DNA from: Sialis fuliginosa
Lineage: Eukaryota; Arthropoda; Insecta; Megaloptera; Sialidae
DNA length: 64,000 nucleotides
Assembly (NCBI GenBank): GCA_961205875.1
Contig: OY540810.1
Span: 3,906,001-3,970,000 of the forward strand
Direction: 5' to 3'
A program made the position numbers and the translations under genes. Positions 59,661 through 64,000 of this stretch are shown here, one piece after another. The notes below the pieces were generated by a model, which searched no databases, was not told the DNA's origin, and saw nothing but the letters and a program-made list of their open reading frames with translations. Each line of letters begins with the position of its first letter. Position 1 is the stretch's first letter.

Positions 59661-61510
59661 GTTAGTGACTTTATTTTTTCTACTTTAAAAACATAATTGG
59701 TTTTTACAATGTATTTGTTTATAATCTGTATTATTAACGTTATCAATTGCGGGAACAATTTTAACAAATATAAATGGAATTTTTTTTTAAGTATTTTAAT
59801 AATTTTTTTTGATTTTCATTTATTTACAAACGTCCGCCATTTTAATAATTATATGTAAGTATACCTACTTCATTCTTGAGGTTCTAATTAATGCATTGAC
59901 TGCATTCATTATCATTTCTTGATTTTTTGAATTACGTGATCGTTAATTAACAATTCAAACGTTTTATGATTAATTAAAAATTACTGAGAAAATATAATTA
60001 TAACCAAGTAATAATATTCAACAGAGTAATTAGATAAAAAGTAATTTCAAGCTTTATTGAATTACTTCATAAAGATGCATCTCCACGTAATACACTTTTT
60101 TGAACTATTAATGTTGTAATTACTTTATTTAATATTTTTTTGGGTTGTTTTTTTATATGTTCATTTACATTTATAATTTTTTTGTCAGTTAAATAAATGT
60201 AGGTACTAATAAATATGTAAAAATATTTTAAAAAGCTTTCTCTTTGCAAACTAGTAATAAAATTATATCCAAACATATCAATGATAAGGTTTATGACCTT
60301 TGTGATATTTAAAGAAATATGCATGGTGAATAAAAAATAATGCAGCTTTAAATATTAACTAATGAAATAAAATTGACAAATGAATTATCACAATTTAGCT
60401 ATCTCAATTTTGACGTCATACTTCAGTATCTTTAATATTTCAAAATTATTTTGTATTATTTACTATACAATTAGTTAGTTCTTAGGTTCCTCTTATTATC
60501 TTTGTAAAATATCATATTGTTTGAAATCCAAAATTTCGAGAAAAATATTTTTGAAAAAAACTATTTTATTTTAGCATTAATAACACACTCCATCATGGTT
60601 AATTACTAATTACGTTATATAATATTTACTGTCAAATTAATCAAATTGCTCTTAAAATTTTAAAGTGTAATAAAGTGAACTAACTTATTGTATAATAAAT
60701 AAAAATACTGGTTGATATTAAAAAAAAAAACCAATATAGTCATAGTCTGAATTATGATGTCATATAAATAAATTAATATTTTCCAATAAATGCAGAAAAT
60801 CTAAAAAACAATTTTTCAAAAAATTCAAATTAAATGATGGCATATTTAAGAAATACAATACATGAAACAACTCAATTTCATTTGGGATGTATTTGTAGAT
60901 ATTATTTACGTCAAGGTAAATATCTAACTTTTATTACAAAATCATAAAAAAAAGTTGAAATAATATAGAAAGCTGTTTTGAATTTATTATTATGTTTTGA
61001 CTATAAATATAACTAAACAAGAAAAGTTTTTCACCGATCTCAAGGTCCATGGAAAATCGTTCTTTAATATTTCCTTGAAGTTATGTATAATATATTAATT
61101 TCATAGTCAGCTAACTCTGCTAAAAGTTTTCTTGCCTATACATTTATTTAATATTCACATATTTTTGGTGTCTGACATTTCTTTAAAAAAATATTTTTAT
61201 CAACAATATTGGCATTGGAAAGTTCAAAACTATATATATCATTTTAACGTAGGTATATTGTGTATTATTTATTATCATCAAAAAATAATTTTTAATATAA
61301 ACGTGTCAAAGTTTAAGACTAAAATTGATAAACCATATTAACGAAATAAATAAAATACTTACTATATTTGGTTTATGTGTTTATAAAAATATCTAACAAT
61401 AAAGCAAATTAAAAAAAAAATAGATTATAAATTAATTAAAAAATACATAATGTTTTTAAAAGTTTATCGTTTCAATAATAATTTATATTTTAGTTAGTAA
61501 GGAATTTATA
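59661..61510 (+). other. Dop1R2 intron, AT-rich
   Basis: Begins with the donor GTTAGT. No following exon coding for the receptor tail is recognisable before the window end, so this intron exceeds 4.3 kb. Confidence 0.6.
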
Positions 61511-61512
61511 TA

Positions 61513-62287
61513 AGGTACTGGTACCAATTATGGTCGCTATAAGAGCAAGGATACTGTTTTTGTGATTGACGGGCTTGTTTTTTGTAATTCTCATGAACTC
61601 ATGTTACTAATAAAACAAGTAACTCTTTATTTAATCAATTTGATTACCAAAGTTCGCAAATATAGTTTTTTTTAAATTATAGCCTTTTATATTGTTTATG
61701 TTTTTTCTTCAGTAATGGATAAAATAAAATCAGTAATGAGCACGCAATTATGGACACTTACAAATGATTACAAAATGATAAGTACTACGACACAAAATAT
61801 ATAAAAGAAAGAATCGTCAAATTTGAAAGAATGTAAAGCAGTTTCTATGATAATATAATAATTAATAAATAAATTATTCTAATAATTAGTTTAATTAGTT
61901 ATTGGCCGATTTACACTGTAAGACAGTTAAATGTATATAGATTTATATTCAGAAATGCTAGTATCAAATATCAATACATACATATTTCTAATTCAGTACC
62001 TACACTAAAAGAAATATCGTTCATTAATATTATGAAACGCATTCAACAACCATGAATTCATAATAATAATGAAGAAATACTTTATATTAAAGTAAAAATT
62101 CATAACTTTTTTACTTTTAATGAATTTTTACTTTAATACGAAGTATTTCTTCATTATTACTATGAATTCATAGTTGTTGAATGCGTTTCATAATATTAAT
62201 GAACGATATTTCTTTCAGTGTACATTTAATAATAAAATTGCCATTTCTGGGTTTCTGGGGTCTTTGCCAAGACTGGTGCCAGTACCT
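61513..62287 (+). mobile_element. AGGTACTGGCACCAGT MITE, copy 5, carrying a nested element
   Basis: TA flanks at 61511-61512 and 62288-62289; ends AGGTACTGGTACC and GACTGGTGCCAGTACCT. It is the most complete copy, interrupted near its right end by a palindromic element at 62003-62220. Lies in the Dop1R2 intron. Confidence 0.8.
62003..62220. mobile_element. 218-bp palindromic MITE nested in copy 5
   Basis: CACTAAAAGAAATATCGTTC at the left and GAACGATATTTCTTTCAGTG at the right, with TA on each side. The two arms, about 100 bp each, are almost perfect inverted copies (ATGAAACGCATTCAACAA etc.) with a short A/T loop. Confidence 0.85.
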
Positions 62288-62773
62288 TATATTAGACAAA
62301 TACATGTACCTATATGATTATTTCGCATTTCATACCATATTAGTTGAAATTATCTCAGTTTCGTGACTATGGTATTGACCGAACGATATTGTCTGATATC
62401 TGAAATGTATTTGTATATAAATAGTTTTAATACATTTAAAATTAGGTTAGTTACAATTATGTCGCAGTAAGACAAAAGGAACATTTCAAAGCCATTTCCG
62501 ATAATTAACTACGATAACAGAGATTTTACCATCTAGCACGTCACCGGAAACCTACATATTATGTTTATCTATGGTCAATTAGATATTGTAATTGGATATC
62601 GCTTTTATCGGCAGTTTATAAATTATTGCTTTTTGCCGCAAACGATACACTCTGCGTTCTGAACAAGTTCGCTAACAGAAAATTTCTATACATCTCGTCG
62701 GTGCATGCAAGTGTACCTATATTTATTAAAGACGTACTTAGGGGGATGTGAAATTTTTTTTTTTTATATATAG

Positions 62774-63576
62774 ATTAGGGTGTGCCAAAAAAATCAACAA
62801 ATTTTTTTTTCAAAAAGTTCTTGAAATTTCCTTAGAAGATATCAAAATAAAAATTCAGTCAAAATTTGAGCCCTTAATATCAATATTTAGAACTGAATTT
62901 TTCGATTTTTCATTTAATTAACACGGAAAAAAAATTTCTAGAAAGTTTGGATTTTTATTTCTCTCGATTGAACGAACTCCATCGATCGAACAATCAATAT
63001 TCTTACAGGAAATTGAACGCTGAATAAAAAAGGTCTCTTATCATTTAATCAATTAATTAGATAATTTAGGCACAACTTTTAACGATTCATGTACTTGAAA
63101 GTCCCATTATTTTTTTATTTTTTTAAACTAATTATCAATTTCGATATTCGATTTTGTCGGAATTGGATATTTTTTAAAAATCAATAACAATTTTCCTCTA
63201 AACAATAATAAATTTACCGTAAAAGTGAAATAATCCACAAATTTGCAATAAGCTCAACTTCAACCTTGAATAACTTTCGGAGGATTGAATTTATCAAAAA
63301 ATGATGAGACCTTTTTTATTCAGCGTTCAATTTCCTGTAAGAATATCGATTGTTCGTTCAATAGAGTTGGTTCAATCAAGAGAAATAAAAATCCAAACTT
63401 TCTAGAATTTTTTTTCCGTGTTAATTAAATGAAAAATCGAAAAATTCTGTTCGCGACCTCTAAACATTAATATTAAGGGCTCAAATTTTTACTGAATTTT
63501 TATTTTGGTATCCGCTCACGAAATTTCAAGAACTTTTTGGAAAAAAAATTAGTTGATTTTTTTAGCACACCCTAAT
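62774..63576. mobile_element. about 800-bp foldback element in the Dop1R2 intron
   Basis: ATTAGGGTGTGCCAAAAAAA at the left and TTTTTTTAGCACACCCTAAT at the right. Long inverted arms, roughly 300 bp each, share CAGGAAATTGAACGCTGAAT (and complement), AACTTTCTAG and GAAAAATCGA. The central 200 bp are unpaired A/T sequence. No coding frame. Confidence 0.8.
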
Positions 63577-63600
63577 ATAAATAATATCTGAATTGTAATA

Positions 63601-64000
63601 AAAAAAACATCTGCCAAGTAAATGCACAGTGCTTCCTTGTGCTAAATTTACTAAAACCGATAGTGTTCAGATAAATTGCCTGGTATTGGTTAACCATTTA
63701 ATTTTTATACAAATTTTATTTAAAAATCTTAGTTCGAAATTTTTCTTAAAACGCACCTGAATATTTTTTCATATATTTTTAATTTTTTGACAATTTCAAT
63801 CTAAATCTAAATTTATGCAAATGTGAAAATGACATTTAAAACATCAAAGTGACATTTAAAACGCCAAAATGACATTTAAAACGTCAAAATGACATTTAAT
63901 ATATCCAATCAAATATCAATTTAGAAAAACAAAACACGAATTTTTAAAATAAATTGAGATATATCTTTGTAAAAGAATATTTTACAACAAACGTAGTAGA
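63601..64000 (-). mobile_element. pogo-like repeat, copy D, inverted, cut by the window end
   Basis: Complement of copies A-C, from AGTAAATGCACAGTGCTTCC to the window edge. Contains four tandem TGACATTTAAAACGTCAAAA-type units at 63830-63900. Confidence 0.6.

Noticed and set aside
59661..59688. Extension of the Dop1R2 frame to the stop at 59688
   Set aside because: The sequence after SRDFR-R shows a strong donor (AG|GTTAGT), and family members continue with a conserved tail here; the extra residues are intronic.
1..64000. CRISPR arrays, bacterial operons, rRNA genes
   Set aside because: No regularly spaced short repeats with unique spacers, no ribosome binding sites or polycistronic order, and no rRNA sequence were seen; the genes are intron-bearing and eukaryotic.

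Overview
This window is AT-rich, repeat-laden nuclear DNA from an arthropod, almost certainly an insect. Three intron-containing genes, all on the + strand, support this: a trypsin-like serine protease, a CYP4-like cytochrome P450, and the invertebrate-type dopamine receptor Dop1R2 (DAMB). The transposon relics (mariner, Tc1, pogo/Tigger, hAT, Harbinger, non-LTR retrotransposon) fit an insect too. I cannot name the order or species from sequence alone, and nothing looks bacterial or viral.

Layout. 1-2.9 kb: a mariner relic split by a hAT-like element. 2.9-8.4 kb: a complete six-exon secreted serine protease (319 codons, catalytic triad intact). 8.4-14.3 kb: no gene, but foldback and TTAA-flanked elements. 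14.36-18.16 kb: an eight-exon P450 with every diagnostic motif but a one-base frameshift just before the I-helix. 18.2-58.2 kb: a 40 kb gene desert of MITEs, hAT, Tc1, pogo-like and non-LTR remnants, tandem repeats and long hairpins. 58.27-59.66 kb: a 5' leader with upstream ORFs and the large coding exon of Dop1R2, ending at a splice donor; its C-terminal exon lies beyond the window. 59.66-64 kb: Dop1R2 intron sequence holding MITEs and another long foldback.

The three genes are unrelated in function (secreted proteolysis, membrane oxidation, dopamine signalling) and are simply neighbours. No operon, CRISPR array, rRNA gene or convincing tRNA gene was found.

The most notable points are: three P450 introns inflated each by one transposon insertion; the P450 frameshift; two copies of a hammerhead-ribozyme-like motif; a 750-bp element with paired CCTAGG-centred palindromes near its ends; several long near-perfect inverted repeats next to or inside genes that could make hairpin RNA; and at least five copies of a TA-flanked MITE family, one carrying a nested palindromic MITE. 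All coordinates were read by eye. Exon edges rest on frame plus GT/AG sites; repeat edges without a stated target-site duplication are approximate to about 10-30 bases.
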